A stretch of 60,780 nt of DNA, taken from contig NZ_CP115542.1 in NCBI RefSeq assembly GCF_031834595.1, positions 1 through 60,780 of the forward strand. Reading direction: 5' to 3'. A program made the position numbers and the translations under genes. This DNA is from Stenotrophomonas oahuensis (GTDB taxonomy: Bacteria; Pseudomonadota; Gammaproteobacteria; Xanthomonadales; Xanthomonadaceae). The notes under the pieces were generated by a model, which was not told the origin of the DNA, searched no databases, and saw only the letters and a list, made by a program, of their open reading frames with translations. Shown in pieces: positions 6,809 through 14,023 of the stretch; position 1 is the stretch's first letter; every line of letters begins with the position of its first letter.

Positions 6809-7861
6809 GTGGCGAAGAAGCGTCCTGATTTTGACCTGCACATTGGCCCGCAGCCGATCACCCGACGTGGCGCGAACCCGTACAAGGGCACCAAGCCGAA
6901 GAAGTCGCGGGTAAGGGACGTGGGAATGACTCCTGCCAGGATGCAGCGCATCTTGAACCGTGCGCCGGAAGCGGTGGTCCGGATCACTGGCGGCACATGG
7001 GGGGCCAAACATCTTGCGGCGCACCTGGGCTACATCCACCGGCATGGAAAGCTGGAAGGGGAGACCTCGGATGGCTCACTGGTGATTGGCGCAGATGAAG
7101 TGCGCGCCCTTGCCAAGGAATGGTTCGCACGCCGAGAGGTTGGCCCCAATGGCCGGCAAGAGCGGTCCAAGGAAACCGTGAACATCGTTTTCTCGATGCC
7201 GTCCGGTACGCCTCGGGCGGTGGTCACCGAGGCGACTCGTTCTGCCGCAACTCGCATCTTTGGAGGCCAGTTCGATTACGTGATGGTCACCCACACAGAC
7301 ACGGATGACCCACACGTTCATGTGACGGCTCTTGCCCGAGGCCTCCAAGGGCAGCGTTTGCTACCCAATCCAGAGGATTTACACCGCTGGCGAGAGACCT
7401 TCGCAGAAGAGCTCAGACTGCGGGGCGTTGAAGCGGAAGCCACTCCCCGCGAACTACGCGGGGTCGTCCAGGTTACGCCACGCAATGCCGTCTATCAGAT
7501 CGAGAAGCGACTGACTAAACAGGGTGGACTGGCAGAGGTGCGTGTTGAGGAGTTGCATGAGGCGGTTCTGACCGTAACGGGACAGTTGGAACGCGGTGAG
7601 CGCCCTTGGGAAAACGCCACGAAGAAGCGGCTTGCGCGGGTGCAGGCAGGCTGGATCGCCTATGCGGAGAAGATTGAACAGCTGGGTGATCCCATGCTCA
7701 ACGAGCAGGCAAGGCAGATCCGCGAGTTCGTTGCGGCCATGCCGGAGCCATTGACCCGCCGCGAACGAGTCGAACGTGACGTCGGCCAAGCGATGGGGGT
7801 TCGCACACCTGGCGTGGAGCATTCCGAGTCGCGCAGTTGGGACGAGCAGGGTAGGGGATAA
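6809..7861 (+). CDS. mobA: MOBP-type relaxase (MobA/VirD2 family)
   Basis: 350 residues from GTG 6809 (a TTG at 6803 overlapping the mobC stop is the alternative). It cleaves one strand at nic and stays bound to the 5' end during transfer. Motif I fits 'KHLAAHLGYIHRHGKL' with the likely catalytic Tyr75, and motif III is HTDTDDPHVHV with the metal-binding His162, His169 and His171. Length matches a bare catalytic domain: there is no C-terminal LPD7/primase extension, and LPD7-type proteins occur separately at 14024 and 15730. Transcription runs away from oriT, as in RP4-like systems. Confidence 0.9.
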   Translation: MAKKRPDFDLHIGPQPITRRGANPYKGTKPKKSRVRDVGMTPARMQRILNRAPEAVVRITGGTWGAKHLAAHLGYIHRHGKLEGETSDGSLVIGADEVRALAKEWFARREVGPNGRQERSKETVNIVFSMPSGTPRAVVTEATRSAATRIFGGQFDYVMVTHTDTDDPHVHVTALARGLQGQRLLPNPEDLHRWRETFAEELRLRGVEAEATPRELRGVVQVTPRNAVYQIEKRLTKQGGLAEVRVEELHEAVLTVTGQLERGERPWENATKKRLARVQAGWIAYAEKIEQLGDPMLNEQARQIREFVAAMPEPLTRRERVERDVGQAMGVRTPGVEHSESRSWDEQGRG

Positions 7862-7865
7862 GCTA

Positions 7866-7914
7866 TTGTTTCCCTTTGATTTTTCAGATATATATGCAGC
7901 GCAGAATCCTGCGC
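7866..7914 (+). promoter_or_regulatory. Weak promoter and Shine-Dalgarno-abutting hairpin before repA
   Basis: TTGTTT (7866-7871) and TATATA (7889-7894) are 17 bases apart, a modest promoter. The leader then forms GCGCAG-AATC-CTGCGC (7899-7914), which ends immediately before the GGGAGAGAG ribosome site of repA. Such a stem could limit RepA translation and so copy number; this is inference. Confidence 0.5.
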
Positions 7915-7925
7915 GGGAGAGAGCT

Positions 7926-8873
7926 GTGACCGAAGCAACGGAGTCGCCCACCGGCAAGGGCAAGATTTACCGCCTCACGGCAGCTAGCACGGAAATCCGC
8001 AACGCGGAGCCGGAAGGCGACGACATTGCCTTTTTGCTGCCGACCCTGTGCCATGTCGCGATGCCGCGTTCCCGCCAAGTGAAACGCGTTTTTGAGCGTC
8101 ACAGCGGAACGGCCTCTCTCCGCTTGGAGGCAGGCGCTTTGTGGGATGGCGAGCGCTGGATCGACCAGCAGCTGCCTTATGGCACGAAGCCGCGCCTGCT
8201 CCTGCTCCACATCGTTCGCTCGTACCTCCGAACGCAGGATCGTTCGGATCGAACCATCGACTTGGGACGAAGTGCGAAGGACTTCCTTGAAAACACCTTG
8301 GGTATCAACGCCAGCGGTGGGCGCAATGGCGGCCTTACCGGTTTTCGTGAGCAGATGAACGCCTTCGCAGCGTGTCGTATGTTGCTGGGCTATAGCACTG
8401 CTTCCGGTTCCGCGCGCACGCAGCAGGCCGAGCCGATTGTCCAGGAGTTTGAAGCTTGGCCGAGCCCGGGCGTTAACGGCGGCGCTCGCCACCTGTGGCC
8501 GCGCGGTCTTCGTATTTCCGAAAAATTTGCCGATTCGATTGCGGAGAGCTCAGTGCCGCTGGACATGAGAGCAATTCGCGTGCTGCAGAACAGTGCCTTG
8601 TCGCTGGATCAGTATTCTTGGCTCGCTCACAGGTTGTGGCGTTTGAGGCGACCTCAGAACCTCTATTGGGCAAACCTGCGCCAGCAGTTCGGCGAAGAAA
8701 TCAGCGATCCCAAAAACTTCAGGCGCAATTTCCTTTCATCGATGCAACCTGTGCTGGACGTCTATCCGCAGGCAAAGGTGTCGGTGATCCAGGGCGGAAT
8801 CCAACTGCGTCCGTCACCGCCGCCAGTGCCCAAGAAGTCGATCGTGATACCTTTCCAGAGCAAGACGGCTTAA
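7926..8873 (+). CDS. repA: RepA plasmid replication initiator (RepA_C family)
   Basis: 315 residues from GTG 7926, chosen for the GGGAGAGAG Shine-Dalgarno just upstream; the frame is open farther up but without a better site. The central region (LPYGTKPRLLLLHIVRSY, then RSAKDFLENTLGINASGG and GFREQMNAFAACRMLLGY) matches the plasmid RepA_C family that initiates replication at iteron origins. The likely binding sites, the 17-bp iterons, are 5 kb away at 2048-2892 with par and oriT between. The basic Pro-rich end (PPPVPKKSIVIPFQSK) is typical of a flexible tail. Confidence 0.88.
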   Translation: MTEATESPTGKGKIYRLTAASTEIRNAEPEGDDIAFLLPTLCHVAMPRSRQVKRVFERHSGTASLRLEAGALWDGERWIDQQLPYGTKPRLLLLHIVRSYLRTQDRSDRTIDLGRSAKDFLENTLGINASGGRNGGLTGFREQMNAFAACRMLLGYSTASGSARTQQAEPIVQEFEAWPSPGVNGGARHLWPRGLRISEKFADSIAESSVPLDMRAIRVLQNSALSLDQYSWLAHRLWRLRRPQNLYWANLRQQFGEEISDPKNFRRNFLSSMQPVLDVYPQAKVSVIQGGIQLRPSPPPVPKKSIVIPFQSKTA

Positions 8874-8887
8874 GCGAGGAGTTGATG

Positions 8888-9145
8888 ATGAGCGTATTCG
8901 GATATGAGCAGACAGTTAAGTTCGAGGTTGCCCGCGACCTCCTGAACAGCCGTCGCGCGCACATCGCCGCTGACCTGGGCCGTGAGAGGACCAAGGTAAA
9001 GCCTGATCCTTCCGCTATCGGCCGCCTGCAGGCCGACATGCGTGCAATCGCTCACAGCATTCGTCACTTGGACGTTCGCGATGAAGCGGCGCTGGACAGC
9101 GTTATTGCTGCGAATAGATCACGCGAGTTCGCCTCCGTTGCATGA
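8888..9145 (+). CDS. Small antitoxin-like partner of the zeta-type toxin
   Basis: 85 residues from ATG 8888 (an ATG one codon earlier, 8885, is equivalent), with GAGGAG upstream. The product is helical and charged (VKFEVARDLLNSRRAHIAADLGRERTKV...), without an obvious DNA-binding motif. It ends in an ATGA overlap with the zeta-toxin gene, the order expected for an antitoxin. It is not clearly epsilon-like. A similar small gene precedes the degenerate zeta-like gene at 12609-13718, with a loosely similar 'V-x-F...LL...R' helix pattern, so both may belong to one partner family. Confidence 0.65.
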   Translation: MSVFGYEQTVKFEVARDLLNSRRAHIAADLGRERTKVKPDPSAIGRLQADMRAIAHSIRHLDVRDEAALDSVIAANRSREFASVA

Positions 9146-10296
9146 ATGCAGTAGAGCTGTCTGATGCCGAGAAAAGCTCGATTTTCACGCAGGACGTGCT
9201 TCCTGACCTGATCGCCGACGAGGAGGGAAGACAGCCTCCCTTGGAACCACAGTTTGTAATCCTCGGTGGGCAGCCCGGCTCCGGAAAGACGGGCGTACTG
9301 GATGCAACCCGGCATAGCCTGCAGGAGCAGGGTGCTACCTGGGCCATCAACGCCGACGATTTCGCCGCATACCATCCGCTCTATGTTGAGCTGCAAGCGC
9401 GCCATGGCTTGGAGGCTGCGGACATGGTCCGAGCTGTAACAGGCCAGTGGATTCAGGCTGCAATTGCGGAAGCTCAAGCAAGGCGTGTCAATGTCGTGTT
9501 TGAATCGACAATGCGGCAAACTGCCGTTGTCGAAGCTACACTCAGCCAGTTCACTTCCCTTGGTTATTCAACGCACGCGAAGGTTTTGGCTGTGCGGCCG
9601 ATGGAGAGCTGGCAGGGTAATCACTATCGCCGTGAACAACTCGCTGCCGCTGGATCACTATCGCGGCTGGCGTCCCGGGAATCTCACGATGCGGCTGTGT
9701 CTGGCAGCCTTACTACCGTCAGGCAGATCCAAGAACACCGGCTGGCCACGAGGATGACTATTGTCGACCGTAGCGACGTCGTGCTCTATGAGAGCGTACT
9801 TACCGAACGCGGCTGGAGTAATCCAGCCCTGGCGGTCGACACCTTGGCGGAACTGCGGCAACGGCCAATGTCGCCATCGGAAGCGACTCTTCATCTAGAG
9901 CGCTGGACAGTGATTGAAAAGCTGGCACGGGAGAGACACAACCGTAGCAGCGTGTCCGAGCGCAATGATGCGGCTGCACGGGCTGAGATGGTCGCAATCT
10001 CCGGCGCGAAGGCAGCTGACGTTTTCCGTTTGGTTGTTGAGGGCGGCTATTCCGAGCTCAGGGCCAACGCAATGCCCGCGGTTGGGGAGGCCCTTTCTGC
10101 GATGCGTGCGGCTCAATCCATCTTTTCGCGGCTGTCCCCGGACGACCAGGAACTGCGTAGTCAGCTCAACGAACAGGCCAGGGACTCGCTGCAAGCCAAG
10201 CTTGCGGCGGGGCAGGTCAAGGATTTTCTTGACCTAGACCGCTTGGCCATGCGCGTGACCAGCGATCGTTCTGAGCATATTGAACGCGAGATTTGA
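9142..10296 (+). CDS. Zeta-toxin-type kinase
   Basis: 384 residues. The Walker A motif GGQPGSGKT (42-50), the 'INADDFAAYHP' segment with the substrate/catalytic Asp (70-79), and 'VVFESTMR' (118-125) follow the zeta toxin order. Zeta toxins phosphorylate UDP-N-acetylglucosamine and block cell-wall synthesis. About 150 extra C-terminal residues beyond the kinase core are helical and unassigned. It overlaps the upstream small gene by 4 bases, forming a likely post-segregational stabilisation module beside repA. Whether the partner is a true antitoxin is inferred from gene order. Confidence 0.85.
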   Translation: MNAVELSDAEKSSIFTQDVLPDLIADEEGRQPPLEPQFVILGGQPGSGKTGVLDATRHSLQEQGATWAINADDFAAYHPLYVELQARHGLEAADMVRAVTGQWIQAAIAEAQARRVNVVFESTMRQTAVVEATLSQFTSLGYSTHAKVLAVRPMESWQGNHYRREQLAAAGSLSRLASRESHDAAVSGSLTTVRQIQEHRLATRMTIVDRSDVVLYESVLTERGWSNPALAVDTLAELRQRPMSPSEATLHLERWTVIEKLARERHNRSSVSERNDAAARAEMVAISGAKAADVFRLVVEGGYSELRANAMPAVGEALSAMRAAQSIFSRLSPDDQELRSQLNEQARDSLQAKLAAGQVKDFLDLDRLAMRVTSDRSEHIEREI

Positions 10297-10305
10297 AGCG
10301 AATAC

Positions 10306-10323
10306 TGTATATTCCGCTATACA
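10306..10323. promoter_or_regulatory. Inverted-repeat operator TGTATA-N6-TATACA, copy 1
   Basis: TGTATATTCCGCTATACA lies 28 bases before the HTH gene at 10352 and overlaps TATATT, a possible -10 box. The same arms with the same 6-base spacing recur at 42075-42092. Likely a repressor site, perhaps bound by the HTH protein itself. Confidence 0.6.
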
Positions 10324-10351
10324 CATCCGCTGATCTGCTTAGGCGACACAC

Positions 10352-10657
10352 ATGCCCACCAGTAGTAAGGTTTCGCCCAGCCATAGCCCTGCGCATTCGA
10401 GAGGCCTCCCGGAACCTCTGCGGGGGCGTGTCACCCAGGGTAATCGGGGTGAGGTGCTTGAGGCCTTGGGTGACTTGGCACGCCAGCATGGCATGGTTGT
10501 TCTGGCGGATGAAATTGGGCTCACCAGGCTGACGCTTTACAAGTCGCTCAGATCAGATGGCAATCCGAAGCTCACAACCATATTGGCCGTCCTGGAAGGA
10601 CTTGGTTTGGAGCTTCGCATAGTGCCGGCGAAACGTCGCAACACGACACCTGCCTAA
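10352..10657 (+). CDS. HTH addiction-module antidote-like protein
   Basis: 101 residues; ATG 10352. The C-terminal two thirds (ALGDLARQHGMVVLADEIGLTRLTLYKSLRSDGNPKLTTILAVLEGLGLELRI) is the Xre-type helix-turn-helix of the 'addiction module antidote' (HigA2-like) family. The usual RelE/HigB-type toxin gene is missing on both sides: the upstream gene is the zeta toxin and the downstream one a membrane protein. So it is either an orphan antitoxin or a regulator adopted by the plasmid. The inverted repeat at 10306-10323 in its promoter suggests autoregulation. Confidence 0.75.
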   Translation: MPTSSKVSPSHSPAHSRGLPEPLRGRVTQGNRGEVLEALGDLARQHGMVVLADEIGLTRLTLYKSLRSDGNPKLTTILAVLEGLGLELRIVPAKRRNTTPA

Positions 10658-10785
10658 GTTCAGCATGTCCAATACTGGAGCAACGCTGTTCATTCCCATC
10701 AGCGCCTAATACCGATGCGCGGCGGGACTCAGAACTCTAACGCGGACGCCGCTCGGACTACGCTTCCCACAATAGGAAACCGGTA

Positions 10786-11082
10786 ATGCTGCTAGTGAAA
10801 ATGATGCCTTTCCTTGCAAACTCGGCCGGGCAGCTTGATCCAGCGAAGCTGATTCTGGCGTTTACCTTCGCATCGCTGGCAACCCTGTTCATTCAATTCT
10901 TCATAGCGAAGCTGGTCTGGAAGGCTACGGCCATGCAGTCGCTGCAGGTTGGCGCAATAAGCCTTGTCGGTCTCGTTGGCGCTGCCAGCCCGTACACTAT
11001 TTTCCTTTTCCCTCTGGCACTTCTCGGCTCTCACGTATGGGTCGCTTATAGGCGTCGCGCTGTGCGAGACGCGCGCCTATGA
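10786..11082 (+). CDS. Small membrane protein (98 aa)
   Basis: ATG 10786 with AGGAAACCGGTA upstream. Two or three hydrophobic segments are evident (about residues 20-43, 50-66 and 68-85: LILAFTFASLATLFIQFFIA..., VGAISLVGLVGAASPYTIFLFPLALL) with a basic C-tail (YRRRAVRDARL). Inner-membrane location is likely. No family recognised. The next gene starts 31 bases on, so the two may be co-transcribed. Confidence 0.6.
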   Translation: MLLVKMMPFLANSAGQLDPAKLILAFTFASLATLFIQFFIAKLVWKATAMQSLQVGAISLVGLVGAASPYTIFLFPLALLGSHVWVAYRRRAVRDARL

Positions 11083-11112
11083 GAATTGGAGCACGCGCAG
11101 GGGAGGTGAGGT

Positions 11113-11352
11113 ATGGCAGCGAACTACCACCGTCCGAAACCAGTAGATCCCATTTGGTACCGGAGGAACTGCTTTCTGCAGATCCACTGCGCTTGCGGCC
11201 GAAATGAGTCTCTGAATGTAGGCATGTTCGCGAGTTCGCGTAAGTTGGGCGGTGACCTGGAGCTGGGTCGTCTGACCGACAAGCTGCGATGCACTGCGTG
11301 CGGCAAACGACCAAAGGCCGAAGTGACCTTGTATCAAAACGGCTCTCGCTAA
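11113..11352 (+). CDS. Small putative zinc-ribbon protein (79 aa)
   Basis: ATG 11113 is preceded by GGGAGGTGAGGT. The product has two cysteine pairs in zinc-ribbon spacing: 'LQIHCACGRNESL' (CxC) and 'DKLRCTACGKRPK' (CxxC), separated by about 35 residues, with basic flanks. Such small four-Cys proteins often bind nucleic acid or act as adaptors. Function here is unknown. The tandem-repeat array begins 44 bases after its stop. Confidence 0.6.
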   Translation: MAANYHRPKPVDPIWYRRNCFLQIHCACGRNESLNVGMFASSRKLGGDLELGRLTDKLRCTACGKRPKAEVTLYQNGSR

Positions 11353-11395
11353 TGCGGGGGAATTCACGTTAGCGTTTGCAGGCCGGTAAGAAGGT

Positions 11396-12514
11396 CTGCA
11401 GCAGCTGGTGCTCGATCAGAGCACATTGCCGGCCAAGGCGGCCCGGATCTGCACCGGCCTTCCTGGACAGCAGTGCCGGCGGCCACAATAGCGGCCTGCA
11501 GGTGGCCGCCACGCCCCGCGCACAGACGCGGGGCAGGGGTGACAGGGCCGGATAAACGTCGAGCGTTAGAGATTGCACGCGCGGGCAGCCGACCGGTTCT
11601 GGCCGAGGCCGGTCCGGATCTGCACCGGCCTTCCTGGACAACAGTGCCGGCGGCCGCAATCGCGGCCTGCAGGTGGCCGCCACGCCCCGCGCAGAGACGC
11701 GGGGCAGGGTGACAGGGGCCGGATAAGCGTCGAGCGTTAGAGATTGCACGCGCGGGCAGAGGACCGGTTTTGGCCGAGGCCGGTCCGGATCTGCACCGGC
11801 CTTTCTGGACAACAGTGCCGGCGGCCGCAATCGCGGCCTGCAGGCGGCCGCCACGCCCCGCGCACAGACGCGGGGCAGGGGTGACAGGGGCCGGATAAGC
11901 GTCGAGCGTTAGAGATTGCACGCGCGGGCAGGGGACCGGTTTTGGCCGAGGCCGGTCCGGATCTGCACCGGCCTTTCTGGACAACAGTGCCGGCGGCCGC
12001 AATCGCGGCCTGCAGGTGGCCGCCACGCCCCGCGCACAGACGCGGGGCAGGGTGACAGGGGCCGGAGAAGCGTCGAGCGTTAGAGATTGCACGCGCGGGC
12101 AGAGGACCGGTTTTGGCCGAGGCCGGTCCGGATCTGCACCGGCCTTTCTGGACAACAGTGCCGGCGGCCGCAATCGCGGCCTGCAGGTGGCCACCGCGCC
12201 AGCGCATGGACGCAATACATAGTGACCAGGTGCCGGCCAAGATTTCGCCTGCAGCAGCTGGTGCTCGATCAGGGGCCATTCTCGGCCGAGCAGCGCTGAT
12301 CGACACTCCGTCGTAGCCCGCGCTGCCGGCGGCCGGAATCGTGGGCTGTGCTGGCCACCGCGCCTACGAATGGACGCGATGCATAGTGACCAGGTGCCGG
12401 CCAAGATTTCGCCTGCAGCAGCTGGTGCTCGATCAGGGGCCATTCTCAGCCGGGCGAAGCGGATCGATACTCCGCCGTGGCCAGTAGTGCCGGCGGCAGC
12501 GATCGCGGCCTGCA
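11396..12514. repeat. Tandem array: five ~171-bp units flanked by related ~164-bp units
   Basis: The 17-mer CCGGATCTGCACCGGCC recurs at 11443, 11614, 11785, 11957 and 12128 (periods 171, 171, 172, 171), within units that are almost identical. Two further units (period 164; anchor AGTGACCAGGTGCCGG at 12221 and 12385) follow, and their CAGCAGCTGGTGCTCGATCA segment also appears at the left edge (about 11399). Each 171-bp unit can form hairpins such as GCCCCGCG-CACAGA-CGCGGGGC and CCGG-TCCGGATCTGCA-CCGG. A minus-strand frame stays open because 171 is divisible by three, but the 172-base period and the lack of a ribosome site argue against coding. No gene seen. Confidence 0.9.
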
Positions 12515-12549
12515 CGTAGCCAGTGGACTCAGCAGCTGCGCGACACAGT

Positions 12550-12581
12550 AAAAAGGCCCGGCAGTGCCGGGCCCTTTTACG
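12550..12581. terminator. Bidirectional terminator between repeat array and T4SS operon
   Basis: AAAAAGGCCCGGC-AGT-GCCGGGCCCTTTT forms a strong stem with A-rich and T-rich ends on either side. It can end transcripts from the repeat array (plus) and from the long minus-strand operon that finishes at 12609. Confidence 0.8.
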
Positions 12582-12608
12582 TAGATCCGCCAGAACTGCG
12601 GAAGGCTG

Positions 12609-13718
12609 TCAGCGCTCCAGGTCAAATGCGAACTGTCTGTCCCGCTCTGGATTTTCGTTCTCTCTGACTTCCGGCACGTTGATCTTTGTTCCTGTCAAGA
12701 GAGCATCGCGAATGCGACCGTTTGTCTCGGTCATGAGCTCCGGCATATCTGCGTCACGAGTGGCCCGCTCGGCGACATGCTTAGCGATAAATGCATTAGT
12801 CAGTTCCGGATGGATCGACACGGCTGCTTTGTCGTCTGCATCGAACAACTTCGCCAGCGTCCGCCCGTAACGCTCCGCCAGGTTCTTGCTTGTAGACATG
12901 TGTTCGGGAAAGCGGTCATCGAAGTTCATCGATGCGGCGCTGCTCTGCCTCAAAACATAGTGCGCCTGTTCCCGCAATCTTTCGCCATTGGCAGGAATCG
13001 GCGTGCCGGCTCTTTCATGGGCCTCCGCTACCTCCTCCCAGGCCGCCGCGATGCGAATCTTGTCAGCCCCCCGCATCGCGCCCCGTGCAGCTTCAAAAGC
13101 TTCCGAGGCGGACTGGCTCGGATCGCGGTCAAAAGGCTGTGCATTCCGCCCGTACAGCGTAATCGTTGCCGGGATTCCATTGGCCTCGATTCGACGCAAT
13201 GCCTTGCCAACGTTGGCTGCCTCGGAGGCCATCGCGCTATCACTAAGCGTGTGGAATCCTGCGCCCTGGAGCGAGCTACGCTGGAACGACTGAGCTGCAG
13301 CGACCTGCTGATTCACAGCAAGGGCCGCAATCTGGACTTCGTATCCGTTACGTCGGGCCGCAGCAATCAGCGCCAGCGGCATCTCCTCGGTGGTCGGAGA
13401 AGGGGTGACAACAACATTCACACGCTCCGACATGGCGCGCTCGACCAGCTCCAACGTCAAGGCTTGGGAGTCGACTTCATCCGCGTCGAAACCCTCGCCC
13501 GCGGCAAGCCGATCCATGTCATATCCGCTTACGAGCACAGCGCCACCTTCCGGGCGGCGCTGGGCTTCAATCTCACGCTGCACAATCGCAGTAGGAGTGC
13601 CGGTCTGGCCGAGGACTACCGTGAGCGAAGGTTTCCTGGCCGCTTCGGTCAGGCCGCTCAGTGAGTAATACGCTGTTTCGATCAGATCTTCACGCGCTTC
13701 CTTCGTCAGCTTCTGCAT
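12609..13718 (-). CDS. Degenerate zeta-toxin-like protein (probable pseudokinase)
   Basis: 369 residues, last gene of the minus-strand operon. Its layout follows the zeta toxin at 9142: a hydrophobic strand plus P-loop-like 'TVVLGQTGTPTAIVQ' (33-47), then 'AVLVSGYDMDRL' and 'VNVVVTPSPTTEEMP', then a similar helical C-half. The P-loop lacks the essential Lys-Thr (GTPTA instead of GSGKT) and the 'NADD' and 'FEST' motifs are lost. It is probably not an active kinase. It may be a neutralised toxin, an immunity protein or a structural paralogue. The start overlaps the upstream small gene by 13 bases. Confidence 0.65.
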   Translation of the reverse strand: MQKLTKEAREDLIETAYYSLSGLTEAARKPSLTVVLGQTGTPTAIVQREIEAQRRPEGGAVLVSGYDMDRLAAGEGFDADEVDSQALTLELVERAMSERVNVVVTPSPTTEEMPLALIAAARRNGYEVQIAALAVNQQVAAAQSFQRSSLQGAGFHTLSDSAMASEAANVGKALRRIEANGIPATITLYGRNAQPFDRDPSQSASEAFEAARGAMRGADKIRIAAAWEEVAEAHERAGTPIPANGERLREQAHYVLRQSSAASMNFDDRFPEHMSTSKNLAERYGRTLAKLFDADDKAAVSIHPELTNAFIAKHVAERATRDADMPELMTETNGRIRDALLTGTKINVPEVRENENPERDRQFAFDLER

Positions 13719-13966
13719 GGCGTAATCCCCTCTTCACTGAGCGCACTGCGTGCTTCCTCATCGTCCATCCGCTGGGCCAAGGTGACAGCTTCACGCGCCT
13801 CCTCAACAGCCTGCTCAGCGAGTTCAATTTCAAAGGCCTGCGCGCCTGCGCTACGCAGCTCCCGCACCTTACGTCGCGCCTCGCCGAGCTGCTCCATCCG
13901 CAGCCCGCGCAGAACTTCCAGAGAAAGGCCGAAGGAGACGGGGGTGTCAACAATCATCGAATTCAT
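13706..13966 (-). CDS. Small helical protein paired with the zeta-like gene (86 aa)
   Basis: ATG at 13966 with GAGGA upstream. After an N-terminal 'VDTPVSFGLSLEVLRGLRMEQL' segment the protein is a long charged helix rich in Arg/Glu/Ala (ARRKVRELRSAG...AVEEAREAVTLAQRM), a probable coiled coil. Its position and size mirror the small gene in front of the zeta toxin at 9142. A shared 'V-x-F-x-L...LL/VLR..R' pattern suggests distant homology; the similarity is weak and by eye. Confidence 0.6.
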   Translation of the reverse strand: MNSMIVDTPVSFGLSLEVLRGLRMEQLGEARRKVRELRSAGAQAFEIELAEQAVEEAREAVTLAQRMDDEEARSALSEEGITPCRS

Positions 13967-14023
13967 GGCAAATCCTCGTAGTGATAGGCTTTCATGTTCA
14001 GGTCCATCTGATGAACACTGCCC

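Noticed and set aside
11396..12514. Integron attC array
   Set aside because: A GTTAGAG-like core appears once per unit, but there is no matching inverse core, no cassette genes and no integrase.
11364..12515. A 383-residue minus-strand frame through the tandem array
   Set aside because: It stays open because the 171-base unit is a multiple of three. The 172-base period and the 164-base units shift the repeated peptide between frames, there is no ribosome site, and composition is Pro/Arg/Ala-rich noise.
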